Under the pieces are notes generated by a model that saw only the letters and a program-made list of their open reading frames with translations, did no database searches and was not told the DNA's origin. From positions 1 to 10,312 of the forward strand of contig CAJTJA010000075.1 in NCBI GenBank assembly GCA_910576845.1: a stretch of 10,312 nt of DNA. Direction: 5' to 3'. Positions within the stretch are counted from its first letter, which is position 1; every line of letters starts with the position of its first letter. Position numbers and translations under genes: made by a program. This DNA comes from an uncultured Oscillibacter sp. Lineage in GTDB: Bacteria > Bacillota > Clostridia > Oscillospirales > Oscillospiraceae. This document shows, piece after piece, positions 4,379-10,312 of this stretch.

Positions 4379-5629
4379 TTAGGAACCGGCCCTCCTATCC
4401 GGCGGCCAATAAAGCGCCACGCTTACATCGTTTACATTGGTGCCTGTAGGCCCGGTAATAATCAAGCCATCCGTCTTTTTCAAAGCATGATAAGAATCGT
4501 TTTCTGCCAACACAGCCGAAATTTCAATTCCCAATCTCCGGAGACGGGTTTCCGTCCCGCTGTCAACAAAGCCGCCTGCCGCATCTGTGGGACCATCGGT
4601 GCCATCGGAACCAACAGAAAACACGGCTGTTCCAGCCGCCCCAGAGAGAACGGCAGCGGCAGCCAAGGCCAATTCCTGATTCCGTCCCCCCTTCCCTTTT
4701 CCGGTCAGTCTCACCACAGTCTCGCCACCCATAATCAGTGCAATGGGTTCTCCTGCCTCACGGGCAGACAGCAGCGCCTTTGCCAATGCCACCCCAGCCA
4801 AGCGCGCTTCACCTTCCACGCAGTCCGATAAAATTCGGGCTTGATAGCCCAGTCCTCCGCAAACTTCCGCAGCCGAACGGCAGAGCTGAGATACGCTGCC
4901 GCAAATGCGGTTCTCTACCCAAGGCAGCGCACTAGGGAGCGGACGCTCCAGCAATGTCCGGGCCCGGGAAGACAAACGCAAGCGATACCGCTCCGCCGCT
5001 TCCAGCGTCTCCTCCAGCGTGGAAGTATCCACAGCAGCGGGACCAGACGCAATCATATCCAGCCGGTCTCCGATTACATCGGACAAAATCACGGAGAAAA
5101 CACGCGCCGGCGCGCAAGCCTCTCCAAAGCGCCCTCCCTTTACATTAGAAAGACGTTTTCGAATCCGATTCATCTCCTGAATATCCGCTCCACAGGCCAG
5201 CATCTGCCGGCTGATATCCTGTAGCTCCCTCAAAGACAAATCCGACTGCTCGAAGAGCGCAGAACCACCTCCTGAGAGGAGAAAAATAACAGCATCCTCT
5301 GATCCCAAAGACTTCACAAGTTCCAGGGCCCGCTCTGCAGCTGAGAAAGAGGCGGCATCCGCCACAGGATGCCCGGCCTCCCAAATCTCCAGGCCGGGAA
5401 GCGGCCCCCGGCTATGGCCATATTTTGTAATGACGATGCCGCCGTCCACATTTACCACCTCCAAAACGGCGGAGGCCATCTGCCATGCAGCCTTGCCAAC
5501 AGATACCAGCAGCGTTCGTCCTGGGACAGGATGAAAGTCCGTCAGTGCTTCCTTCACTGCCATATCCGGCAAAGCCCTTCGAATCACCTCACTGTAAATC
5601 AGCTCCGCGTGCCGCCGAAGTTCCGTCAT
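4379..5629 (-). CDS. Glycerate 2-kinase, DUF4147/MOFRL family
   Basis: This is a 416-aa protein, full length for the family. The N-terminal domain (residues 1-230) carries VSVGKAAWQMA (42-52), AGHPVAD (85-91), LLSGGGSAL (117-125), IQEMNRIRKRLSNVKGGR (150-167) and LSDVIGDRLDMIASGP (182-197), all hallmark motifs. The MOFRL domain (about 295-410) has IMGGETVV, GKGGRNQELAL and SVGSDGTDGPTDAAGG. The enzyme phosphorylates D-glycerate with ATP to 2-phosphoglycerate in the cytoplasm, feeding glycolysis from glycerate, tartronate-semialdehyde or serine-related routes. The ATG at 5629 is preferred over 5707 because AAAGGGGGA lies before it and the extra 26 residues are not part of the family. No partner genes of glycerate metabolism are adjacent. 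It lies in the same direction as the EFR1 gene, 169 bp away, and may share its promoter. Confidence 0.93.
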   Translation of the reverse strand: MTELRRHAELIYSEVIRRALPDMAVKEALTDFHPVPGRTLLVSVGKAAWQMASAVLEVVNVDGGIVITKYGHSRGPLPGLEIWEAGHPVADAASFSAAERALELVKSLGSEDAVIFLLSGGGSALFEQSDLSLRELQDISRQMLACGADIQEMNRIRKRLSNVKGGRFGEACAPARVFSVILSDVIGDRLDMIASGPAAVDTSTLEETLEAAERYRLRLSSRARTLLERPLPSALPWVENRICGSVSQLCRSAAEVCGGLGYQARILSDCVEGEARLAGVALAKALLSAREAGEPIALIMGGETVVRLTGKGKGGRNQELALAAAAVLSGAAGTAVFSVGSDGTDGPTDAAGGFVDSGTETRLRRLGIEISAVLAENDSYHALKKTDGLIITGPTGTNVNDVSVALYWPPDRRAGS

Positions 5630-5703
5630 AATTTCATCCCCCTTTATTTCCTCTTTATCAGCGCCCTCTATCCTCCGGTAAATATGTAAATGACGAATCC
5701 GCC

Positions 5704-5800
5704 TCACTTATCCGCCCACTCCGCAGATTTTCCAAAGACATAAAGTGCCCGGTTCCTGGCGGCCGCCGTAGCAGCAACCTTGATAACAAGTGAAAAATTC
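5704..5800 (-). pseudogene. Possible coding remnant between the EFR1 and glycerate kinase genes
   Basis: Directly behind the EFR1 stop, the -1 frame stays open and reads NFSLVIKVAATAAARNRALY then VFGKSAEWADK before a TGA at 5704. Codon choice looks protein-like rather than random, but there is no start codon or ribosome-binding site, and the EFR1 protein already ends in a typical ELFIN-type tail. It may be the tail of a deleted gene or chance. The frame is also open backwards into the EFR1 gene to about 5915. Confidence 0.2.
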
Positions 5801-6566
5801 AGTTTATAAATAGCTCGTTTCTTTTGGGTTCCGCACAGGCTCTTTTCAATTTTTGAGCCGCTCCGGCCAGAAGCAGCTTGTTCAGCCTCCTCGCCTGAGC
5901 GGGGCAGCCCCTAATACAGCGCATACAGCTAATACATTTCCCGGCGTCCGTTTTGGCAGGGGTTTCCGCTGGTATCGCGCCAACGGGGCACTTCTCTGCA
6001 CACAACCCGCAGCCAATACAGCCCTTCCCGGCCTTTGGTGTCAGAGGAACGCCATGATACTCCCGATAGGATGTACTGCCAGGGACATTTACGCTGCCAG
6101 ACATGGCGTTTCTCTCAATAGCCTTTTTAATTTGGCGCGCAAATTGCTCCAACTCCCTCAAATCCTCTTGATTCGGACGGCCGGCAGCAAATTGACGCAT
6201 AATGGAATGCTCCGCAACGGCGGCAACTGCTGCGGCGCAGAAAAAACCGGCGGCAGTCAATAAATCTTTCAATTCAAGCAGGGTATCCTCATAAGCCCGA
6301 TTTCCATAAACTGCGGTCAGAATCGCCTTTGCTCCATTCCCGCTCATACCCGCCAACCGATCGGCCGCAGGAGCAGGGACACGCCCGCCGTAAGAGGGAA
6401 CCGCAACAATGCAAATGTCATTTCGACTGAATGAAACATTGGTATTGTCTGCGGAAAACACCGTCAGGTCAATCTCCTGCGGCTCCGGCGCAAACACGCT
6501 CGCCAGACAGTCCGCTGCCGTCTTCGTCCCACCGGTAGGACTGAACGTAATTGTATAAACAGCCAT
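5799..6566 (-). CDS. EFR1 family ferrodoxin (flavodoxin-like domain plus 2x[4Fe-4S])
   Basis: This is a 255-aa protein. Residues 1-150 are flavodoxin-like: the phosphate-binding loop is SPTGGTKTAA (9-18), and IVAVPSYGGRVP and AVYGNRAYEDTLLEL form the other flavin-side segments. Residues 183-193 (C183 IGC186 GLC189 AEKC193 P) and 211-221 (C211 ISC214 MRC217 IRGC221 P) are two complete 4Fe-4S motifs of bacterial-ferredoxin type. The C-terminal tail is short and charged and ends ELFIN. This architecture is typical of EFR1 proteins in anaerobic Firmicutes, presumed to move electrons between FMN and iron-sulfur clusters in the cytoplasm; the partners are not known. The start has GGAGG nine bases upstream, and a strong SigA promoter is present. 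It is likely monocistronic or joined with the glycerate kinase downstream. Confidence 0.93.
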   Translation of the reverse strand: MAVYTITFSPTGGTKTAADCLASVFAPEPQEIDLTVFSADNTNVSFSRNDICIVAVPSYGGRVPAPAADRLAGMSGNGAKAILTAVYGNRAYEDTLLELKDLLTAAGFFCAAAVAAVAEHSIMRQFAAGRPNQEDLRELEQFARQIKKAIERNAMSGSVNVPGSTSYREYHGVPLTPKAGKGCIGCGLCAEKCPVGAIPAETPAKTDAGKCISCMRCIRGCPAQARRLNKLLLAGAAQKLKRACAEPKRNELFIN

Positions 6567-6592
6567 ATTCCAAGCCTCCTTATCATTTTTAT

Positions 6593-6621
6593 ACTATATG
6601 ACAGAAAACTCATACTGTCAA
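6593..6621 (-). promoter_or_regulatory. SigA-type promoter of the EFR1 gene
   Basis: On the minus strand TTGACA (6621-6616), a 17-base spacer and TATAGT (6598-6593). The -35 is a perfect match with optimal spacing. The transcript start would fall near 6586, close to the start codon at 6566. The -35 overlaps the stop codon of the coding remnant upstream. Confidence 0.75.
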
Positions 6622-6788
6622 TTTAAGCGGTCTCTAATAAGCAAAACGGCTTCGTATTCATAGTCCCCCTGAATGTGGCTGCACTCATATCTCATCTGAG
6701 TAATATCAAAAAATTTCACCCTCAGAGAATTTTCCGGCGTGATGCCATAGCAGTATTTTATTTTTCCACCCAGTCCCCACTTCCCGCG
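6618..6788 (-). pseudogene. 3' fragment of an unidentified gene
   Basis: On the minus strand a 56-codon frame opens after a TAG (6791-6789) and ends with TGA at 6618. It reads ...YCYGITPENSLRVKFFDITQ then MRYECSHIQGDYEYEAVLLI and RDRLN. Residue mix and codon use look like a real protein C-terminus. There is no ATG at the front, and the sequence upstream is interrupted by stops, so this is probably the tail of a degraded gene. A GTG start (VKFFDITQ...) giving 34 aa is possible but has only a poor ribosome-binding site. I do not recognise the family. Confidence 0.35.
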
Positions 6789-7093
6789 CTATTCCTCTGC
6801 ACTGCTTATCCTCTTCTCTTTCTCCTTGATTCAGATGGGTTCCATCGTCGGCCCGCTTGAAAAGAATTGCAATGGGTTTTCGGCATAACGCCGCAAAGCA
6901 GCACAGCAGGCCGCACGTGCGGCCTGCTGTGCTGCTTTATTTTTCTCAAAACGCGCCGCGCCCCCTGATGGCCGGCAGCCAACACGTGAAAATGCGCAAC
7001 CACACTCTTTAACAGCGCCGATGGTACTCAATTTACTCTATCCATCGGATAATCCGATAAACTGGGGCCTTTTAAAACCGGGACACCGCCGGT
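6789..7093. other. Gene-free interval with a large palindrome
   Basis: I see no gene here. Short frames on either strand lack ribosome-binding sites. The interval contains the 44-nt palindrome (6895-6938), a small ATCGGAT/ATCCGAT palindrome near 7044-7058, and the terminator of the glycosyltransferase gene. Confidence 0.5.
6895..6947 (+). terminator. 44-nt perfect palindrome with T-rich tail
   Basis: Bases 6895-6938 read identically on both strands: the 22-bp arms start AAAGCAGCACAGCAGGCC and meet at a central ACGT. On the plus strand ATTTTTCTC follows, giving a strong Rho-independent terminator shape; the minus strand has only TTTGCGG. No plus-strand gene precedes it, so its client transcript is unknown. 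It may act as a backup stop for the leftward glycosyltransferase operon. Confidence 0.6.
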
Positions 7094-7095
7094 TT
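7074..7095 (-). terminator. Terminator of the collagen/glycosyltransferase operon
   Basis: On the minus strand AAACCGG, a 7-nt loop and CCGGTTT are followed by TAAAA. The stem starts at the stop codon of the glycosyltransferase gene. The T-run is modest. Confidence 0.5.
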
Positions 7096-8176
7096 ATGCC
7101 GTCTGCTCCTGCAAGGCTCCAAAAAAAGCCCGGTTTTGGAGAACCGCCGGAGAATCTGGTTTGTAGAGTGCCGCCAGCTCATTAAAGGTTTCCGCCCTCT
7201 TCCGGTCGCCCAGACGGCTGTAACAGACACACATCTGTATGCAGGGAAGATAGCCGTAGCAGTCCGGCAAGACAAAACCTCCCCGGCGGTCATCCCGGAC
7301 GCAGGTCAGCGCCAAGGCATACCAGTAAACGGCCTGGTCATACCGCTCCTGCTGGAAAAACCAGCGGCCAATTTCACAGCACACCTCGGCCCTGGGCCGG
7401 TCATAGACAAATGCACGAAACAGCGCCGGCAAAACCTCGGCGGAACGGCCCAGTTTTTCGTGACAATACGCACAGTGACAGCAGGCGTCAATATTATTTT
7501 CCACCCAACCATTGCCTTCCGCCAAAAAGCGCTCAAAAACCTCCAGCGCCTCTTCCCAGCGCCGGTGATAATAGAGCTCCCGGCCATAGTAAAACTGCTG
7601 CCGGGGCTCCAGATTTTTCCCCTCTCTCAGCTGCGACTGATAGATGCGCAGGTTTCGGTCCGGGTCTGCCGGATGAGCTTTGCGGTGAGTCACGGCAAAA
7701 TCCGCATAGAGAATTTTGCCAATTGGAGTGACCGCTTCGTGAACGGCCCCCACCCAGCGCATACCGGCCCGGTTTTTCATAAGCCGCTCCCGGTAGTAAG
7801 AAAAAGTGACGCGGCCACTCTCGTCAAAGCCGGTATGATAAGGGGCCATAACCACTGAGACATCTGGATCCAGCGTCTCTTTCAGGGCAAGAAGAGCGGC
7901 CCGGTCCTCCTCCAGCAGCAGATCATCCGCGTCCAGCCACATGCAGTAATCCATGGAGGCATGGGAAAAGGACTCGTTTCGGGCGGCAGAAAAATCATCC
8001 TGCCAGGGGAAATTGAAAACTTGACTGGTAAAACGGGCGGCAATCTCCGCAGTGTGGTCAGTGGAGCCGGTGTCCACGATGATGATCTCATCCACCAGAT
8101 CCGCCGCGCTTTTCAGACAGCGCTCCAGTACATCCTCCTCATTTTTTACAATCATGCACAGGCTGACGCTTACCAT
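7094..8176 (-). CDS. Family 2 glycosyltransferase with C-terminal TPR-like domain
   Basis: This is a 360-aa protein. Residues 3-90 form the GT-A nucleotide-sugar domain of family GT2: SLCMIVKNEEDVLERCL (5-21), IIIVDTGSTDHTAEIA (31-46) and the metal-binding WLDADD (80-85). WVGAVHEAV (141-149) is the acceptor-side motif common in this subgroup. Residues about 190-345 are helical repeats of TPR type (for example FYYGRELYYHRRWEEALEVF) with a Cys/His cluster ACCHCAYCHE (231-240). GT2 proteins with TPR tails glycosylate proteins in the cytoplasm. As the last gene of the operon behind two Thr-rich collagen-like proteins, it is the obvious candidate for decorating their Gly-X-Thr repeats, as in exosporium BclA-type systems; that link is inferred from position. 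An AAGGAGGT site fixes the start at 8176. No membrane segment is seen. Confidence 0.9.
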   Translation of the reverse strand: MVSVSLCMIVKNEEDVLERCLKSAADLVDEIIIVDTGSTDHTAEIAARFTSQVFNFPWQDDFSAARNESFSHASMDYCMWLDADDLLLEEDRAALLALKETLDPDVSVVMAPYHTGFDESGRVTFSYYRERLMKNRAGMRWVGAVHEAVTPIGKILYADFAVTHRKAHPADPDRNLRIYQSQLREGKNLEPRQQFYYGRELYYHRRWEEALEVFERFLAEGNGWVENNIDACCHCAYCHEKLGRSAEVLPALFRAFVYDRPRAEVCCEIGRWFFQQERYDQAVYWYALALTCVRDDRRGGFVLPDCYGYLPCIQMCVCYSRLGDRKRAETFNELAALYKPDSPAVLQNRAFFGALQEQTA

Positions 8177-8206
8177 GTGAGACCTCCTTTTGACTGGTCA
8201 GGATAT

Positions 8207-8236
8207 TGCTCCCGCCGGCTTTTGTCGGCGGGAGCA
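8207..8236. repeat. Intercistronic hairpin between collagen-like and glycosyltransferase genes
   Basis: TGCTCCCGCCG (8207-8217), an 8-nt loop and CGGCGGGAGCA (8226-8236) form a perfect 11-bp GC-rich stem. There is no T-run on the minus strand. It lies between the collagen stop (8261) and the glycosyltransferase ribosome-binding site, so it may stabilise or attenuate the message, giving more collagen than enzyme. Confidence 0.55.
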
Positions 8237-8260
8237 GGTGCTTCATCGGAGCCTTGCTCC

Positions 8261-9448
8261 TTATTCCTCCTCTATTTCCATATCTATATCGTGTTCGTTG
8301 CCTTCATTCCGTAATCCACTCACCGCACTGGCCCCACCCAGCCGGATAATGGTCAGGGAGGCTCCCGCGCCGCTGCCCACCAGAACGGCAGTTCCGGCAA
8401 GTACAGCCGGGTAAAGCTGCAGTGTAATTGTAGAGTTTGCAGGCAGAGTGACTTTAATCTCATTCTCAAAATGGGAGGCAGAAACCACGGGAGCAATGGT
8501 CGAGGCGGTGTTGTTGACTCCATTGATCACAAGCCTTGTTCCCATCAGCAGGGAAAGAGTGGTATTCACATGGTAGGAAATTTGATAGGTGCCCGCTGTG
8601 GCAACCGTAAACACCGTGCTTCCGGCATTAACGGTGATATCTGGAGACAGCACCTGAGCATTCGGCAGAGGAACCGCCGTACCTCCCACCCCAACCAAAA
8701 TGCTACTGCCCTGGGTATTGGCAGCAAAGGCAGCCGTACTGGTGGGATTCGGCCCGGCCGCCCCGGTTGGGCCCGCAGCACCCACTGCGCCCGGTGCACC
8801 GTCCGGCCCGGTGGGGCCCATCGCTCCGGCAGCACCGGCCGAACCATCCGGTCCCGTAGGACCGGCGGCCCCGGTAACTCCGGCGGCTCCAGTGGCTCCT
8901 GTTGCTCCCGCTGCGCCGGTGATTCCAGCGGCTCCCGCAGGACCAGCAGCCCCGGCAGGACCATCAGCACCATCAGCGCCAGCAGGACCGGCAGGACCCT
9001 GAGCGCCGGTGGGACCCGTGGCACCGGCAGCACCGTCGGCTCCGGCTGAACCCTGCGCGCCGGTGGGACCTGTGGGGCCGGTCGCCCCGGTGGGCCCCAC
9101 CGGGCCTTCGGCAGGACCCGTGGCGCCGGCCGGCCCGGTAGGGCCGGCCGGGCCTTCCAGAACAGGGGCATTCATAGCCGCACTCAGTTTAGCGGCCAAT
9201 ACCATTTGCTGCTCCATAATGTCGGACAGGGTGTCCTGTACGCTTTGATTGACCTGCATAACTTCTTCAATGGCAGCCGCCTCGCCAAGGCCGGGCAAAG
9301 TGCCCAGGACATACTGCAGTTTTTCGCCCTCAGCATTGAGGATGTGACTCAGGCTGAGTTCCTCAGCGGCAATGGACGCGATAATCTCATTAAGACTGTC
9401 CTCTCTGGTCAGAGGGGGATCCATATGGGGAAACGCAGGCATTGACAT
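8261..9448 (-). CDS. Collagen-like spore-surface-type protein with BclA-like C-terminal head
   Basis: This is a 395-aa protein in four parts. Residues 1-98 form a helical N-terminal domain (LTREDSLNEIIASIAAEELS and HILNAEGEKLQYVLG) like those found at the front of clostridial spore-coat collagen-like proteins. Residues 99-234 hold 45 Gly-X-Y triplets with one extra residue (Glu114) after the fifth. Residues 235-372 are a beta-rich head (FAANTQGSSILV...VLSPDITVNAGSTVFTV, GTYQISYHVNTT) like the TNF/C1q-fold ends of BclA proteins, which trimerise. Residues 373-395 are an acidic tail. Thr is frequent at the Y position, where BclA-type proteins carry O-glycans. There is no signal peptide, consistent with assembly from inside the mother cell. 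GGAGGG sits before the start. The gene lies 13 bp after a second collagen-like gene and before a glycosyltransferase. An exosporium role is inferred. Confidence 0.9.
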   Translation of the reverse strand: MSMPAFPHMDPPLTREDSLNEIIASIAAEELSLSHILNAEGEKLQYVLGTLPGLGEAAAIEEVMQVNQSVQDTLSDIMEQQMVLAAKLSAAMNAPVLEGPAGPTGPAGATGPAEGPVGPTGATGPTGPTGAQGSAGADGAAGATGPTGAQGPAGPAGADGADGPAGAAGPAGAAGITGAAGATGATGAAGVTGAAGPTGPDGSAGAAGAMGPTGPDGAPGAVGAAGPTGAAGPNPTSTAAFAANTQGSSILVGVGGTAVPLPNAQVLSPDITVNAGSTVFTVATAGTYQISYHVNTTLSLLMGTRLVINGVNNTASTIAPVVSASHFENEIKVTLPANSTITLQLYPAVLAGTAVLVGSGAGASLTIIRLGGASAVSGLRNEGNEHDIDMEIEEE

Positions 9449-9461
9449 GAGATATCCCTCC

Positions 9462-10312
9462 TCAGCTCAGACGGGTAATAGACAGAGACGCGCCGGCAGA
9501 ACCCGGCAGCAGCGTAGCCACGGAAGCAATGCCAAACATTTGCAGGGAAACCGTATCTCCGGCGTTCAGATCCAGCAAGATTTCATTGGAGAAATGGCTC
9601 AGAGACACCAGAGGAGCTACGGTAGAGGCCGTATTGGCAACTCCATTAATCAGCAGCCGCGTGCCACTTGCCAAGGCTACGGTGGTATTGATGTTATAGG
9701 AGAGCTGATAGCGCCCCACAGTATTCACCGTAAACACCGTATTGGCTCCATTGACCGTGATATCCGCAGGCAGGAGCTGGCTGTCCGGCAGGGGAACCAG
9801 AGTTCCGGCCAGGATAATAGTCAGCACCGTGCCGCTGGTATTGGCTGCAAACGCAGAAGTGGCGGTGACATTAGGGCCGGTAGGACCAGTGGGCCCGGTA
9901 GCACCGGTGGCACCGGTTGCACCGGTTGCCCCGGCAGCGCCGGTTGCGCCGGTGGGGCCCGTAGCTCCTGTAGGGCCAGTCGCGCCGGTAACACCGTCAG
10001 CACCCGTAGCACCAGTTGCCCCGGTGGCGCCAGTTGCGCCGGCAGGTCCAGCAGCACCGGTAGGCCCGGTAACACCGGTAGCACCGGCAGCGCCAGCAGC
10101 ACCAGTTGCCCCGGTGGCGCCAGTTGCGCCGGTGGCGCCGTCAGCACCAGTCGCACCGGTGGGACCGGTAGGGCCGGTGGCACCGGTTGCACCGGCAGCA
10201 CCGGTGGCGCCGGTGGGGCCGGTAGGGCCTCCGGCAGGGCCGGCAGGCCCGGTCGGCCCGGTAGAGCCGTCAATATATGCACAACAAGGGTAATCCCTGA
10301 AATCATGCGAAT
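9462..10312 (-). CDS. Second collagen-like protein with BclA-like head (5' end outside window)
   Basis: The frame is open from the right edge to a stop at 9462, giving 282 residues; no start is visible, so it is partial. It begins SHDFRDYPCCAYIDGSTGPT. The CC pair and short lead before the triplets are usual for small clostridial collagen-like proteins, so little is likely missing. Residues 15-147 are 44 Gly-X-Y triplets, mostly G-(A/P)-T, with one extra Gly after the fourth triplet. Residues 148-282 are a beta-rich head (TSAFAANTSG, VLTIILAG, LLPADITVNGANTVFTV, RYQLSYNINTTVAL, ASLSITRLS) that aligns by eye with that of the downstream neighbour, showing a common origin of the heads. Its distinct N-terminus suggests a different anchoring partner. 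It is the first visible gene of the operon; the promoter is outside the window. Confidence 0.88.
   Translation of the reverse strand, partial: SHDFRDYPCCAYIDGSTGPTGPAGPAGGPTGPTGATGAAGATGATGPTGPTGATGADGATGATGATGATGAAGAAGATGVTGPTGAAGPAGATGATGATGATGADGVTGATGPTGATGPTGATGAAGATGATGATGATGPTGPTGPNVTATSAFAANTSGTVLTIILAGTLVPLPDSQLLPADITVNGANTVFTVNTVGRYQLSYNINTTVALASGTRLLINGVANTASTVAPLVSLSHFSNEILLDLNAGDTVSLQMFGIASVATLLPGSAGASLSITRLS

Noticed and set aside
6675..6860. Plus-strand 61-codon frame before the large palindrome
   Set aside because: No ribosome-binding site and a low-complexity Phe/Leu/Ser/Pro mix; the opposite strand has a more protein-like frame.
8700..9248. Plus-strand Pro/Ala/Val-rich frames opposite the collagen-like genes (also 9742-10293)
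   Set aside because: They are mirror images of Gly-X-Y codons: GGN-NNN-NNN on one strand gives Pro/Ala/Val repeats on the other. They have no ribosome-binding site.
8500..10270. Short-period repeats resembling a CRISPR or minisatellite
   Set aside because: The 9-base periodicity is the coding pattern of Gly-X-Y triplets within intact reading frames; there are no spacers.
9821..10306. Minus-strand Leu/Pro-rich frame starting MISGITLVV
   Set aside because: It is the shifted frame of the collagen repeat; the frame one base away gives perfect Gly-X-Y triplets and joins the C-terminal head without a break.

Overview
The window looks like a chromosomal segment of a spore-forming, fairly GC-rich gut Clostridia member, probably Oscillospiraceae-like. 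This rests on a sporulation sigma factor G gene fragment with a forespore-type promoter, a YlmC/YmxH sporulation protein, two collagen-like spore-surface-type proteins, an EFR1-type ferredoxin and strong AGGAGG ribosome-binding sites. The taxon is an inference from gene content only.

Layout. Bases 1-1613 look like accessory DNA: the 5' part of an acidic, Pro-rich protein gene running off the left edge, two hairpins, an IS-end-like sequence at a CTAG site, the terminator-capped 3' tail of a lost gene, a MITE-like inverted-repeat element of about 160 bp, and a 179-aa gene with two DNA-binding-repeat-like segments. At about 1645 this accessory DNA is joined to sigG, which is cut after about 95 codons, in region 2. 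The sigG fragment keeps its ribosome-binding site and a textbook SigF-type promoter. Divergent from it is ymxH. The most interesting reading is that an element has inserted into sigG, possibly a 'skin-like' intervening element. The alternative is simple decay. The window does not contain the missing 3' half or a recombinase.

Bases 2456-6566 hold ordinary metabolism and regulation: a LysR regulator divergent from a LysE/RhtB exporter, with back-to-back promoters sharing the -35 region; a MOFRL-type glycerate 2-kinase; and a flavodoxin/2x[4Fe-4S] EFR1 protein with a clear vegetative promoter. Two short stretches flanking the EFR1 gene look like leftover coding sequence. A 44-nt perfect palindrome with a T-rich tail lies in a gene-poor interval.

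Bases 7094-10312 are a leftward operon of two collagen-like proteins (the upstream one runs off the right edge) followed by a family 2 glycosyltransferase with a TPR-like C-terminal half. The arrangement resembles exosporium glycoprotein loci: Gly-X-Thr triplet helices, compact beta-rich C-terminal heads and a dedicated glycosyltransferase. The sporulation sigma factor and the spore-surface operon in the same window suggest a sporulation theme, but they are separated by unrelated genes.
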